NCBI RefSeq assembly: GCF_018873765.1
Contig: NC_057923.1
Span: 57,220,593-57,284,592 of the forward strand
Source of the DNA: Telopea speciosissima
Lineage: Eukaryota > Streptophyta > Magnoliopsida > Proteales > Proteaceae
DNA length: 64,000 nt
Direction of reading: 5' to 3'
Shown: positions 11,401 to 24,130 of the stretch, one piece after another
Position numbering within the stretch: position 1 is the stretch's first letter
How the letters are laid out: each line of letters starts with the position of its first letter
Program-made: the position numbers and the translations under genes
Notes under the pieces: model-generated
Seen by the model: the letters and a program-made list of their open reading frames with translations, nothing else
What the model was told of the DNA's origin: nothing
Database searches by the model: none

Positions 11401-14400
11401 TTGTTGGCAGGTTTCCCTCTATCTTCTTTTGTATACCAGTTCCTCTTTCTGTTTGTCACCCCCTCAAGGCTAGGTTCTTCTTTTATACTAGCTCCCCTTG
11501 GTTTTGATGTGGTTACATCATCAACATCCACATCCTTGGGTTTCTCCACATCATAGAGGGAGGAATAGGCAGCGAGTGATGATTAACTGCCTATTGTTAT
11601 ACCCACACTCGCCTTGAAGAGGTAGCTTGGAGGGAGATAAAAAAAAGGAACAAATTCATAGAAGGTAACATCACTAGAGACAAGCCTCTTCCGGGAAGAG
11701 GAATGGTAGCATTTGTTGCCTTTAGTGTGGCAGGAGAGTAGCTAAGAAACTAATATGAGAGAATTTGGATCAAGCATAGTACACACAGATTTGTTAATAT
11801 GAACATAACACACACACCCAAACACTTTGGGAGGGAGAGAAAAAAACAGAGGTAGTGGGAGACAAGATTTCCAGAGGAGATTTAAAGCAAAGAATAGAGA
11901 AAGGCATACGATTAATCAAGAAGGTGGCAACAAGAAGAGCATTAGACCAAAAGGTCTGAGGAACATGAATGCCAAACAACAAGCTTCTTGTAGTTTCTAA
12001 CAGATGGCAATTTTTTCGCTCAACCACCCCATTCTGTTGGGGGGTATCAACACATGCAAGTTGATGAACTATCCCATTATCAGTGAAAAAGGTTTGGACC
12101 CCCATACATGTATTCACCCCCTATTAGATTGGACAATCTCATGCTGTGTCAAATTGGGTGCATACCATGTGGTAAAAATTCTTAGAAGCATCATAAACAT
12201 CATTTTTATATTTCAACAAAAATACCCAAGTATTACTTGAGCAATCATCAACAAATGTCACAAAATAGTGGTAACCAAACAAGAAGTGGTGGGAGAAGGT
12301 CCCTAAACATCAATGTGCACAATATGAAAAGGAGTAGTAGATCGATGACCATGATAATGATAATGAGACTGACAATGTTTAGCAAACAAATAAGTTTTAC
12401 ATTGAAATACATGGGAACTAGAAAAAGAGGAAAACAAAGGCAATTGGTTTTTCATAACAAAAAGGACGGATGCCTCAAATGCTGATGCCAAAGCATCACA
12501 ACATCAACAATACTATCACGACGCTTGCAAACAAATGATTTTGCTTCTTTCAAAAAAGATGGTTTGGGATCAAGAAGGTAGAGCCTGTTTTCCTCACGTC
12601 CACTGCCAATAGTCATCTTTGTCACCAAATCCTAAAACAGACAATGAGAAGGAAAGAAGGTAACACAACAATTCAAGGACTTGGTTAAATGACTCACTGA
12701 CAGAAGATTTATCAAAATTTGGGACCTGAGGAACAGAATCAAGGGATATGGAGGAATTAGGTCAAACTCTACCCTTACCAAAGAAGAAAGAGATCCATCA
12801 GCAATTTTACCTTTATCTCTACCAGAGCAAACAATATAGGAGTCATAATACTAAGACATACCGGTCATGTGATTGGTAACGCCGGAATCAAGTGACCTAA
12901 GAGGAGGAAGGTACGGAAGTAGAGGCTTGAAGGGAATAGGCTGAAGTACCTGACTGAGGGAGGAAAGATGTAGTTGTGGGAGAAGAGCTTCCCAACTGTG
13001 TCATAACCCATTGGAAGGCTGCAATATCATCTTGTGTGAGGTAGTAGTAGTAGCTGTCCGCTGGAGGTCCGGAGTAGTTAGGGAAAGAGCTTAAGCAGCA
13101 AATCAGGCCATGTGGATAAAACTTTTTTAATCCTTGAATATCAATCCCCACTGCTGCAAACATTGGTCTTTGTTCCCATTATGGATCTATTTCCATTTGT
13201 TTTCCCTCATCTGGTGGAGTAATGGTGCTACCTGCTTGTCATGTGAATTCATTTTATCTTCGGCTTCATCTTTTCCATTCTTGCTACTTTTCCATCTGAA
13301 CACATTGAAGTGTTGATTCTTTTATATTTTCAACCCCACCCCTGTTTTTTGGTTCCATATATACTGCCATGGCTGACAACTATCTTTGGTTTCTATTTCT
13401 TTTGGTCGAAATTACTCGACACAATAAGGAAAAAAAAGAACTCATTGAACTTTGTCACATACAATTATATTGTTCTCACTGTTTGCTTCCAAAATATCTT
13501 GCCAGAAATAACTTCCCGTTTGTTCGTTTGGATGGGACCCTAAATCAACAGCAACGGGATAACGTAATAAAGCAATTTTCGGAGGACAGTGACATCCTGG
13601 TTTGTCATGAAAACCGTGGATTTTTGGTTTATTTTATTTGTAATATGCTGAACATTATGGATTTAACCTTTTGAACATGGATGCTATAACCACAGGTGTT
13701 GTTGATGTCGTTGAAGGCCGGTGGTGTTGGAATAAATCTAACAGCAGCTTCCAGTGCTTTTGTTATGGTATTTTAGAAGATTTTAGCCTTCTTGCTTGTG
13801 GTAAAAGTTTGTTATTTGAGTTTTTTGCAGCAGAGAACTGGTACTGGTTAGAGATATACTCTCGAGTGTTATGGGCAAAACCATAAAGGGTATAGATTAA
13901 TTAAAAATTAAATCAAACCTTGATGGATCATACATATATTTTTGAAGTTTTACAAACTAGTATAATACTTGTTGACTTTAAGGTAATTAAAATCCCAAAG
14001 AAATAAGTTCTATGAAAGATAAATCAATTACGGCTAAAAATACATTGAAGTAGTCAGCCAGTTCAACATGCTTGGTAGCTATTTCTTATTGATATTGTTA
14101 ACTGTATGAAGCTACACAAACAATTAAATAACCTTACTGGAAAGGTCACATTGACACCCTTACCCAGCAGGGCCCCTCTTTTCTGGTAGGTGGACTTATA
14201 TTTGCGCTTTGACCATTGGATAAATGGGGTATTTTCTGATTAGGCCACATCTTTGGTTGCCTATCTCCACCATATGGCCATTTGCGTATGAGGATCTTCC
14301 TCGTTTTTTCAATGGTCCCTTTTGAGCTCAGCTTCCTTGGGTTCTTGATCAATTCTCTAAGCAGGATGATGACTTGTGGAGATGTCAGATTGGTTTGAAA

Positions 14401-16680
14401 CTTTGTTCATGCGTAGATGACAATGCGAACATGTCCACCAAGTTTGGGTGGTAACTGATTGCCATGTGGAAGTTATGCTGGTATGGCATAAACCCACCAG
14501 AAACCTGTCCTGTAACTTAATGTGGTAAATATATTGAGGCAGAAAAGAATTTGAAAAATGAAATTGTAAATATCATAAACAAATGGCATTTGTATTAGCT
14601 TATGGAACAATGATGCTTGTGATTGTGATGGTATTTGTATGATGTCAACCAGTTGTATGAATGGTTGCTTTATGTTAGCACTTATATGGCTTGATACTTC
14701 GACATGATTACCCACACTAAGTATTTTAACTTTGTAGGCAAGCAATACTATGATTTTCTTGGTTAAAATGACATAATGGTTTCGAGCCTGCATGGATCAC
14801 TTAATCTCTTGTGTACCATGCATAGATGTGTTTATACTTTCTAGTTCCTAAACGTGCAATTCTGCATACTTGTGGCATTCCTTATAGTGATTGACAAGTG
14901 AATTTTCTTATTATTTTCCACATCTTTGAAACATTGTGAAATCCCTGAAAGCTTTAACTTCTAGTGCTTAAATTTCTATTTAAAAAAAAAATTAGAACCT
15001 TGGTCATGCAGTTCATAAATCTCAATATATTTGCCTCTGTTACACTCAAATGAGTTTAACTAAATTGGAAGCTATGCTGTAATTTAAATATTTATATCAA
15101 ATTATTTTCTAAATTTTAAACATGTAATCATTGTCCTCATGTCGATACCCCATTACTCCTATTTCTCTTTCTCTCCCTCCCTCCCCTTGTATATATATGT
15201 ATGGCAATAGGTTTTGTGCACGACCGTGCACAGCACCTCTCCCCTATATATATATATCAAGATGCATTTTTGCAGTTGTTTTAAGTGTCTGCCTTGTGCC
15301 ATCGCGTATACTCTTCCTCCTGCTTCAAGCTCGTCAGTTAGGTTTTGAAATTTTGTTTCCATTTTTCACAAAATGCCAATCTAACTCTTTTGGTGATTAG
15401 AGGGAGGTGATGGCCACTTGTGTATGAGATGAGTATATCCCAATCATGGATTTCCATCTCTCTGTATATGCCAAGCTGAGCTTAGTTTTCCTTTCAGTTC
15501 TGTTTCTATCTTTTGATTAATTTCCTCTTGGCAGGAGATAAGCTCAGTCTTGTTATTGTTTATCTCTTATAGGATCCATGGTGGAACCCTGCTGTTGAGG
15601 AACAAGCTGTCATGCGTATTCATCGCATTGGTCAAACTAAAAGGGTAATGATCAGACGATTCATTGTGAAGGTACAGTTTCTTCTAAATTTTAGTCAAAT
15701 GTAGTGGTCCAAATTTTTTTAGTCCTTCCTCAGATGAGAGAATGGTATTTAAGAGTTGAACTAGGTTGCTTGAGTAGGTTCAATGCCCAAAACATTGATA
15801 GAACCTGATTCTTCTCAGTTATTTTTTTTGGGGTGTGCATGCGTGTGTTGAGGGTGGGGGGGGGGGGGGGGGGGAGGGGGGAGGGGGGAGGATTACTGAT
15901 TATTGTCAGCTTGATCTAGAAAGCTGATAATTGCCGACTTTCCTTCTGTACATGGGTTGATAAATTATCTAAATCTGCATTTATCATTGTTTATTGGAGC
16001 TGCTTGTTACCTAGTCCTTAAAGCATGCACCCCTCCCCACAGGGTCTGTCTCTCTTGTGTTGTTTTTAAGGTCGTAAGGTAATCTTATTGCATTATGGAT
16101 AATTTTTACGCGGAACTCATGGATTAGGCAAGAGGTATGTTGTATGAAAGCCAGAATTTTAATGTGTGCAAATTCTTTTAAATCCTTTCTAAATGTCGGA
16201 ACTGAACCTCTAATGATTCATAGGATATTTTGACCAAATTACCCCTATTTAACCTAATTTTTTATATGTTCCTGGGTTATTTCCTGTGCATGAATTGCCA
16301 ATCCACTTGGTAATCCCTTTTTTTTTTTGGGGGGGGGGGGGGGTTGTGGATCGGGTCGGTGGGTTAAGCTATCCAAATGATAATCCAAGAGTACCATTTT
16401 GGACAAGTGGCTATGAGGCTATAAGCACATCTGTGCTACCTAAGGCCTGTCGAATTGGATTTTGGTCTCTGGTGCCCAGAACCTGCCTGACAGGGTGAAT
16501 TTAGCAGGGTTTAAACTTTGGAGTGATTGATAAATGATGAACATGTTCTGGTGGCAGGGAACAGTCGAAGAAAGAATGGAGACAGTGCAGGCCAGGAAGC
16601 AACGGATGATCTCTGGTGCTCTAACCGATCAGGAAGTTCGTACTGCACGCATGGAGGAATTGAAAATGCTCTTCACATAG
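8454..16680 (+). CDS. RAD5A: RAD5A-like DNA repair ATPase/E3 ligase, 3' six exons
   Basis: Exons at 8454–8729, 8934–9134, 13506–13599, 13696–13767, 15573–15671 and 16558–16680 join in frame (865 nt, 287 residues plus a split first codon). Exon 1 carries a C3HC4 RING finger ([20 protein letters not shown] … CPVCR), the ubiquitin-ligase part. The rest is the SNF2 helicase C-terminal lobe: [27 protein letters not shown], motif [16 protein letters not shown], then DPWWNP and motif [15 protein letters not shown], ending VEERM…[13 protein letters not shown]. A RING set inside an SNF2 helicase is diagnostic of the RAD5/HLTF family, which promotes template switching and PCNA polyubiquitination in DNA-damage tolerance in the nucleus. 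All introns are GT–AG. The N-terminal exons (HIRAN, helicase N-lobe) lie left of the window or are lost. The 4.4-kb second intron holds a copia fragment. No stop or frameshift is seen, so the gene looks functional. Confidence 0.93.
9377..9824 (-). repeat. 3' LTR of the intronic copia fragment
   Basis: On the minus strand it starts TGTTAGAAGTCCATG at 9824 directly after the purine tract GAGGAGGAG and probably ends …CA at 9377 (plus-strand TGATGCAACC). The left end is inferred from the TG/CA rule; no second LTR is available to confirm it. Confidence 0.65.
11060..11296 (+). mobile_element. Inverted segment within the copia fragment (start of reverse transcriptase)
   Basis: On the plus strand this piece reads [46 protein letters not shown] and [15 protein letters not shown], the N-terminal copia reverse-transcriptase region. 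Everything on both sides is in minus orientation. The minus-strand reading stops at about 11291 and resumes at about 11055 with NAFLH, so roughly 40–50 residues of the family sequence are also missing at the left junction. Confidence 0.8.
13768..15572 (+). other. RAD5A-like intron 4
   Basis: About 1.8 kb without a recognisable gene. It contains a short (TA)n stretch at 15247–15260 and AT-rich unique-looking sequence. Confidence 0.6.
15672..16557 (+). other. RAD5A-like intron 5, with poly-G tracts
   Basis: Contains a long G-rich run at about 15857–15890 and a T-run followed by a G-run at about 16318–16343. No gene seen. Confidence 0.6.
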
Positions 16681-17486
16681 ATCAGAATTGGTCATCATGT
16701 TCCAGGTGTGATCTGGTGTGGAGTGAATTGTGGTATAACCTCTGCTTGCAAGTATTGTCAAGTAGAAACCCATTTTTGAATGCAGCAACAAACCCAAGAT
16801 GCCTGGCACCATGTGACTAGATTTATACGAGTGGATTGATCTCATTACTTTTTTATAAGTTAATCAATCCCATTCTGGTATTCTTACCACAAGGATGGTG
16901 AAATGAGTGGTGGGTATACTGTCACATCGTGCTGCAATTCTATTTTGCAAACTGGGGATGTTGCGAGTGCCAATCCTATACTTTGCTGACAGGAAAAAAA
17001 TTAGTGTCTTTTTTCCTTTCAACATTCTTTCTACATTGAGGATGGCTTTTGCTGTAGCAATGGTATCCTATGTCTTCGCTGAACGAGCAACAAAAGGAAC
17101 CTTGTGATATTGTTCTAAAGTTATGTATTTTCTGAGATAAAGTAAGAAACAATACATATCCTTATTTAAGATCCTTAGACGTCAGTATATGGGGATTTCA
17201 ATTAAATTTCATGATAAATTTCTGGTCTTATACTTCATATTGTTTAGTGGATGTCACTATCACTGGTATTTTCATTGCTTGAGGAATATGCCGCGTGGAG
17301 AGAATTGACATACGTTTACTGTTAGAGCTCTAACTTCAAATTCATCAGGTTCCCTAATTTTGTTATGATTCTTCCCTCTTACCTGATTCTACTTTTGCTG
17401 CTCATGTTTTAGCAATTGACTGGGTGAGAATATATATTGCTCTTAATAATCTAAAGTGGATTCAGATTAGCTCCCTTAAAAATGAT
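16681..17486 (+). other. 3' UTR and downstream flank of the RAD5A-like gene
   Basis: No domain-bearing frame. The first few hundred bases are probably 3' UTR, with AATACATAT-type poly(A) signals near 17150. Confidence 0.4.
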
Positions 17487-17827
17487 GGGAGCTTCTAGTT
17501 GTAACCAAATTGGTTACAAGTTAAGACTAACCATAGTCATTTTGTTGTGACATCACAGATGGGGCTGAAAATTTGTGGATACAAATCCCAATTTTCCCTA
17601 TTCGCATGTTTAGCTTCAGCCAATCAGAGTTTGCCATTTGGCAAAATAGAATTAGGAACTACAAGAGGGTGTGTGGGACTATAAGGGTGCATAGGGTATG
17701 ACATTAGATGGAAGGGTAAATATTTGAATTTAAGGTCAAATTTACCATATCATTCTTTTCAAGTTGCAGAATCAGACCATGGTTATAAATATAACTGTAA
17801 TCAATGTGGTTACAATTAGATTTTCCC
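17487..17827. mobile_element. MITE-like element with about 30-bp terminal inverted repeats
   Basis: The left end reads GGGAGCTTCTAGTTGTAACC and the right end, reversed, GGGAAAATCTAATTGTAACC, both going on to a …ATTG.TTACA core. About 340 bp with no coding capacity. No convincing target duplication was seen, so the class is open. Confidence 0.6.
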
Positions 17828-18760
17828 AGAAAGGTTTAAGAGTGACTTGTTACTCTTCTCAGTGAGATTAATGTCAATTTTTTGCTTTTGATCCGAGTTA
17901 GTTTTTTGAAATGTTTCTGCAGAAGTCTTATATGGTTTCCTTGGTAATTAGTCTTTCTTCTAACATTGATGCTTTCCACATGTTTTGTAACCTTACTATC
18001 TAAGAAGATATGATTACAAAATTTTCCCTTTTTCTTTTCAAAAATTGATTTCGTTTCCCTTTTACTTGCAACCAAACAGTGCCTCTATATTTTGTACGGC
18101 ACTATATGAACCAAGGCAGTAGGTAGGCTACAGTTTTGATGGACAATTAATCAACTATTTCTAGCTTTAGGGCAAAACCAAGAATCAAAGCTACTCCGTG
18201 TGGACAATGTTATTGATTTAATTTCCATTGGGAGATACTCGGAGGGAACATTCTATAAGGGTTTGGTTCCATTGCTTTACTGCAACTTTTGTTTGAGCTT
18301 TGGGTTTTTTTCCATTGCTCTACTGTTCCTTCAGTTTAAGCTTTAGTTTTTAAGGTAGGTTCCCTTGCACACACTACTAGAACGGCTCAATTACATTAAA
18401 TGATTGAAAACATTGTGGCCGAAAGGAAGATAATTGTATTGGAATGGAACAACAAAGTGTTTTATTGAAATGCAATACAAAAATTTGAAAAAATTTCAAT
18501 TCATGCTCTGGATCTTGTGCAAAATAAATTTGATGGTATTTAGGTTAATCATGCAATTACTGCCCGTTGATGTAGAACCTGTATCATAAGGTTGGGTTCT
18601 TTTCCTTGATTTTTCACGCTTCAATCTGCTTCTACTCATGTATAATTCAAAAAAAAAAAAGAAAAAAAAAAAAAGAAAGGGGACAAATGGAAAGGAAATA
18701 TGCAATAAATTTTAGGGAGGGGGATATCTTATAAGTTAAGTAAATAGTGGGTAGTGAAAC
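17828..18760. other. Intergenic, no gene seen
   Basis: AT-rich sequence with an A-tract (with G interruptions) at 18649–18677. No other structure noted. Confidence 0.5.
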
Positions 18761-18979
18761 CATGGTTTGTAATCTCGGTATCGGTGTATTGGATCGGTCT
18801 CGGTATCACCCAGAATCGGGTCATTTTGGACGCATTTATCCTTACTTTTTAATTGAAAAATAACAATTTTATTATCTTTTTATCCTTGGCTGTACAAATA
18901 TCGGATAGGGATCGGTCTTGGCCAATACTGATCCGATCCGACCAATATCGGCTGATCCAATTCGAGATTACGAACCATG
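18761..18979. mobile_element. hAT-type MITE
   Basis: Inverted ends CATGGTTTGTAATCTCGG and CATGGTTCGTAATCTCG enclose GATCGG/CCGATC-rich sequence. The end motif CATGGT…AATCTCG closely resembles the terminal repeat of the 5-kb hAT element at 2906–7899. Flanking 8-mers match at only 5 of 8 positions. Confidence 0.65.
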
Positions 18980-19029
18980 AGTGGACAATATATTTAATGA
19001 GGAGAGAAAAAAGAGACGCATATTTAACT

Positions 19030-19810
19030 GGGAGTGCAAGTTTGGCCCTATCAGCCCGAGCCCGCCCCTTGAGCCCGAACAGGGCTTGGACTGATACCTT
19101 GGCCCTGATGCTAGTTCAAGGTCGGGAATTTTTGACCCTGAGTTAGGGCTGGGCTGGGCCAGGCTTGAGGCTTTGGGCTGAGCCTGGCCTGGCCCGGCCA
19201 AGCCGGACCCTGTCTTCTTCTTCTTCTCCCTGGCCTAGCCCAACCCCTGCATCTCCCTTCCCGCTTCCCTGAAAGAGTTGGACCAGAAATTCATATTTCA
19301 TTCTCTACTCATGCTTTGCATAATGCTGAAGGCTGAGATGGACGAGGAACTATATCATGGGTGTGCACTATCAAGTGGCTTTTAATTTCAATTTCAACTA
19401 TTCATGTTGAATTTTGAAATCATATATTAAAGCATATGATGTTCTGCGTATTTCTAGTCCCAAAGGTGGGGCATGAGATGTGTAGATCTTTTTAGTAGAT
19501 GTTTGAGTGCCAATATTTATTTTTCATTTGTAATTGTTAAATCCTTTATCTGGTTAGCAAGTTTTAATCAACCAACCAATTTGACGGTTTAGCCAATTCA
19601 AAAGGTTCAGATCATTACTCCTCTTGCCTAAGATTGTTTACTGTCAAGGTCAATAAGGGCCCGACTCTGAGGGCGGGTTAGGATTGGATTTTTCTGACCC
19701 TGAGTCAGGGTCGGGCCGAGCCTGCTCCAGTTAAGGGGACTTAGGGTTGGGCTGGGGTTTTAAAAAGGTCAGCCCAACCCGACCCTATTGCAGGGAGGGG
19801 GGGGGGGGGG
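19030..19810. repeat. GGCCC/GGGTCGG-rich repeats and a poly-G tract
   Basis: Two blocks (about 19035–19230 and 19650–19800) are rich in GGGCTGGGC, CCCGACCC and CCCTGAGTCAGGGTC, resembling the ends of plant hAT-like MITEs. The second ends in a G-run at 19796–19810. Boundaries are not clear. Confidence 0.4.
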
Positions 19811-20039
19811 TACACACTTTTAACTACAAATTGGTATTCCCTCCATTGAAGCAAAATTTACAGGTTCAAAGGTTTGTGGATCTAAAATGCTAACCATACA
19901 TATTTCCCTATCCGATGATTTCCAATGGGATAAAAATATAACTCGTTTTCTAACATGTAATTAGACTGTGATGGTCACCCTTTTGGGGGTATACACACAG
20001 AAATGTTGTTCTACATTCCTTAAAAATGATAATGATTCT

Positions 20040-20350
20040 TGTCACAGATGGGCCTGATGTCAGCAAAGGAACCATAGTCTCACTTCTCTGCAACCACCGT
20101 GATTTGAATGTCATTTACCTCCATCAGAAGCCTGCAATTCTCGATAAAAATTTAAGATACGCATATTAATAACATCTTCAACAATTCATACATAGCTTTC
20201 TGGAATTGGTTTACATTGAAACCATCTGAGCCTGGGGATTTTTCACCATCCATGTCAAAAACCACCCTCCTAATCTCCTCACAAAGATACAGGGGAACAG
20301 GAATTTGTAATGGGGGCACAGGCGCTGTGGCCTTGAACCAACCCTCCCAT
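20040..20350 (-). mobile_element. LINE reverse-transcriptase fragment
   Basis: The minus strand at about 20300–20190 reads EEIRRVVFDMDGEKSPGSDG then FNVN. This matches the non-LTR reverse-transcriptase pattern EEI…V…M…KSPGPDGF. Only this small piece remains, with no downstream catalytic motif. Confidence 0.65.
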
Positions 20351-23300
20351 AGGTTTCCTCTCCGAGCTCAGTTTGTTTCTTCTCTCAAGCTCAGAAGTTC
20401 TTCTGAATTTTGCAATGAATGAACTGCCCATTGTTTTGAAATACAATGACATGGGCTGTGGCCGCCATTAAAGGAAGCAGACAGGAGAAGAAAAAGCAGA
20501 GTTGCAGAAGGGCTTCTCTCAGAAAAGGTTACCTCACTTCCCAAGTTTATCCCTTCAAATTGAAGCTATTTCATATATGGGTAGAATGTTTAATTTCATA
20601 GCCTATTCAATCTGTAACATGTTTACTTTTTTGCCTCTGTAGATTGACCACCAAGAATGTTAAGAGTAGTACTATTGGATAGTTACTTCTGATCCAATTT
20701 TTTCATAGACTATTCTCCTAAGCTGTTTGATGATTTATGCTCATATTTAAGGGATAATTGATATGCTTTCTGGAACATTGGCTTTGGACATTACATGTAG
20801 TTCCTTTATGGCTTTATCTCAATGGAAGAGCCTAGACATAATGCAATGCAAAAGAACAAAAAAAGCTAACTCACATTGATTCATAACTTATGCAGAACTG
20901 TTAAAAGTATTAAATTTGAATTCTATGTAACAAGGGCAGTTCAGTTTTGGAAATTCTGCTTTGTCTTATCCATATTAAGATGTAAGGGATAGGCATGAAG
21001 TCTCTGTCATTCGGTGAGCATTTTTGGGGCTTGTGGGTTAATCGATGAAGATGCTTCGAAACCCAAGTTTTATAGTAATAAACATCCCCAATTAAAGAAT
21101 TGTAATAACTTAATGAGTTGATGGCTTATTATGATAATGTTTGGATTTGCTACTGGGTAAGCCAATTATTTATTTTTTTATACTTTTGTTTTGAGGAGGC
21201 TGAGTAACCCACAAGGCAAGTTGACAAATCTAATCTTTGACATATGTTTGATTAAATTGAAATACAATTGTACATTGTCTTAACCAGATATGCCAGGAGC
21301 TTGGGATATTATAGATACTGTGTTTTAATATGTTTTTAAATTCAATAGTATGATTAGTTGTGTTGGATCAGCTTATACATTTTGGTATAATTCATAAGGG
21401 GGTGAATTGTAGTCCTCTAGCATCCATATTACTGTAGAGTTAAGTAGAAGGAGTGTCTTTTTCAAGTTCTGTTTTTGTTTTTAACTTAAAGTTACAAAGT
21501 ATGTCTAAGATCAAAGTATTTGAAGGGTTGAGTTGCTTTCAAAGGTTACTAAAAAAGTATAAAATGACTTTTGCAGATACAGGTTTGATGTTAACTGTTC
21601 TTCTAGAGATTATTATTTTTTTTTTTTGAGGGGGGGGGGGGGGTAAAATTAACTGTTGCTGATAGCTGCACTTTAGATACATTACCTACTTTTATATGAT
21701 TAAGGTCTTAGTTGATAATTGTTACATCATGCTCCTGAAACAGGACTTAGTTTTGTCATTTTTATGGTTTTAAGGAAGAGAAGTATTCCCCCATCTCTAG
21801 TTGATTGGAAGAGAAAAACAACTGGTGCTTATTATCTCTCTTTCACTCCTTTTCTTCAGTAGAATTCTTAACAGATGCTATGCATCTATGTACTCCAATC
21901 CAGTTCATGTAACTCCTGCTCATTCCTTTTCTGGTTTGAGCCTTGGGGGGAGGGGCAGGGGGTTGTGAAACTTTTGCAAGTACTCCTTGACCTGTTGGAG
22001 AAAATAGCCAACCAGAAGTAGTTGAATGAGGCATAGTGAGTTGATAAAGTCTCTAGAAGATGAAGACTTAACTATATGTAGTTGAGGTAATTGGTAGCAA
22101 ACTCTCATTAATAGGTCTCTCACCAAGCTTTCTTACAGCAAATGTAACCTGATCACTTCCATCTTTATATTCATTCTATTGTTAAATCACCCTAATCATA
22201 GGATCTGCATCAAGATTTGTAGCCCACATAAGCCCTAGGTCTCGTGTTCGATGAAGGGGAACCTACCATTGGATTGTGGATAAATCCCAACAAATGGATG
22301 ATAACAACTATTTGGGAAAATCTATGAACAGTTACAGTAGAGATTTGGTTAAAAACTTCTATATTTCTGCTTCAATTCACACACTTCCTCTAATTGTGTT
22401 TTGTTCACACATGATTATTATGAATTGACAGTACAACTTTGGGGGTCTGAAATCTCACATTTGGACTTTTCAGACTCCATGAAGAATCTGAAGCTTCAGC
22501 TTCATTGAAAAAGGCTGTTTGGTCATGTAAATGACTGAAATTGGAACTTCTCTGTTTCCTTTGGAGATGCAGATCATGGTGGTTTCAGTTTTGCCTGATA
22601 AACTTCAAACTCAGTTAGTGTACATACCAATGTTACATATCAGTATAGGACCAGAAATTGCTGAAAACTGTCCAGAGTTGTAACTTAACTTTATTTTATT
22701 ATTAACTTTTGATAAAGTTCTCAGTAAATGTGATTGGTGGATTTAGAACAGGAATAATTCTCAAATGCTTGAGGTTGAGGGAAAGTTTAACAAGCAAAAT
22801 CACCCACATGGAGGTGATCCAAAAAAGGGTTTTGATTCTGATATCTCTCACTTTAATTATCACTTTGCAGCTTTAGTTTCTTGTTTCCTTTTGTGTGTTT
22901 TTTTTTTGTTCTTTAGTACTAACTTCAAAGAATTGATGTTAATATCAATAAGAGAGAAGGAAGATAAAAAAACAAACACTAAAGTGGGCATGTGTGCCAT
23001 TTTCTACTCAAAAATTACTTTTTTCCTTTCAGAATTGATTACATTTATTTCTTGAGTTTATTGGAAATCCCAATTTCTAATTTTATTACTTCTTATATTT
23101 TAATGTTTGCCTATGAAAAACCCCTTAGATCTCACATGGTCATCACTAGGGAATCTCACTTTTTCAAAACCCTTTATTTATTTATTTTTTTAGCCTTATT
23201 TTGGAAGAATGCAATAGAGTAGCCTAATTACATTATTTTATGTACTCCAATTATAACCAACCATTGGAAGCAAAAAAGAAAAGAAAGGTAGTTGTATTTG

Positions 23301-23620
23301 AGCTGTTATAGGTCCCATTTTGATTCTTAAATCCTTCAACTTTGCTGGTACAAAGTGGACCCAACCTCTTATGTGTGTGCCCAATTAGGGCCTGATGTAG
23401 CACAGCTAAATCCCAGTTGGGTTATGTAGCTAGTGTGTTTTAACTTTGACCTTAATCTGATATGGCAAAGTTGGGTCCACCTTGCAATGATGCTGTCACG
23501 TTCTGAACCGTCAGATTCAGATTCAAATTCTGTAAATGCACCAGTGATCCCAATCTGAAGAATTTAGTGGTTGATAGAGGTTACCCCACATTCTTACCAT
23601 ATCCATGTCCCTTTGTTTAA
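20351..23620. other. Gene-poor stretch
   Basis: About 3.3 kb without a supported gene. It has a T-run plus G-run at about 21608–21642 and otherwise AT-rich, apparently unique sequence. Short open frames here have no family resemblance. Confidence 0.5.
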
Positions 23621-23621
23621 A

Positions 23622-24130
23622 GGGAAAAAGGAGCCTGTCCGGAATTGTGGTTCCTATGCCCAGGCACAGGTCCCCACAAAATGACCATCCCACCCTAATG
23701 AAAGGTGAAAATCTTAATCTGTTGATGTTTTCGCACATTCTCTCATTGGTCCTGCGTTGGCGCAGATGCCATGCTTTTGGACATAAAACTCTCCCTCTTT
23801 TTTTAATTATTATATGGGTTTTAGGATTGCTGCCAAGCTGCGTCCAACCTGTGCCAAAGCTCAGCCGATGGGACAGCACGCAGGGGCATCCAACGCGGCT
23901 CCTCTCTAGCACGAGACAATGTCCAACACACATCCAATGGATGGGCTGGCACGATCCACAGACCAACACACATCCCAATGTGGATCGTGCCAGCTCATCC
24001 GTTGGATGTGGGCTGGAAACCCTCCCGCACGGGAGAGGATCCAAGTCCATCCAACAGGGGCCGCTTGGTCATTTCACAGCCCTTTGTGAGAGAGCATAGG
24101 GGCGCTGCCGGACAGGGATCTTTTTTCCCC
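23622..24130. mobile_element. MITE with terminal inverted repeats and an internal hairpin
   Basis: The left end GGGAAAAAGGAGCCTGTCCG and the reversed right end GGGAAAAAAGATCCCTGTCC define the element. Inside, 23931–23960 and 23979–24008 form a 30-bp stem (core GGCTGGCACGATCCACA) with an 18-base loop. Long open frames on both strands here are by-products of GC-rich, stop-poor repeat sequence. Confidence 0.65.

Larger units (their letters stand above)
9377..13170 (-). mobile_element. Copia-type LTR retrotransposon fragment, antisense in a RAD5A-like intron
   Basis: Read on the minus strand the order is gag end (13163–12897), protease with an LDSG motif (near 12890), pre-integrase LWHQ, integrase (12117–11794: TDNG…[20 protein letters not shown]), connector (11549–11346), reverse transcriptase (11055–10855: [19 protein letters not shown]) and its end (10520–10254). 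RNase H follows (10194–9832: [13 protein letters not shown]…[16 protein letters not shown]), then a polypurine tract and LTR. That order is copia-specific. No 5' LTR or primer-binding site appears to the right, so the copy is 5'-truncated. Many stops make it non-coding. Confidence 0.9.

Noticed and set aside
18653..18979. 8-bp target duplication for the MITE at 18761
   Set aside because: AGTGAAAC and AGTGGACA match at only five of eight positions, so it was not called.
23523..24099. Two long overlapping frames (175 and 164 aa)
   Set aside because: They sit within a GC-rich MITE with inverted ends; they overlap on opposite strands and show no domain.
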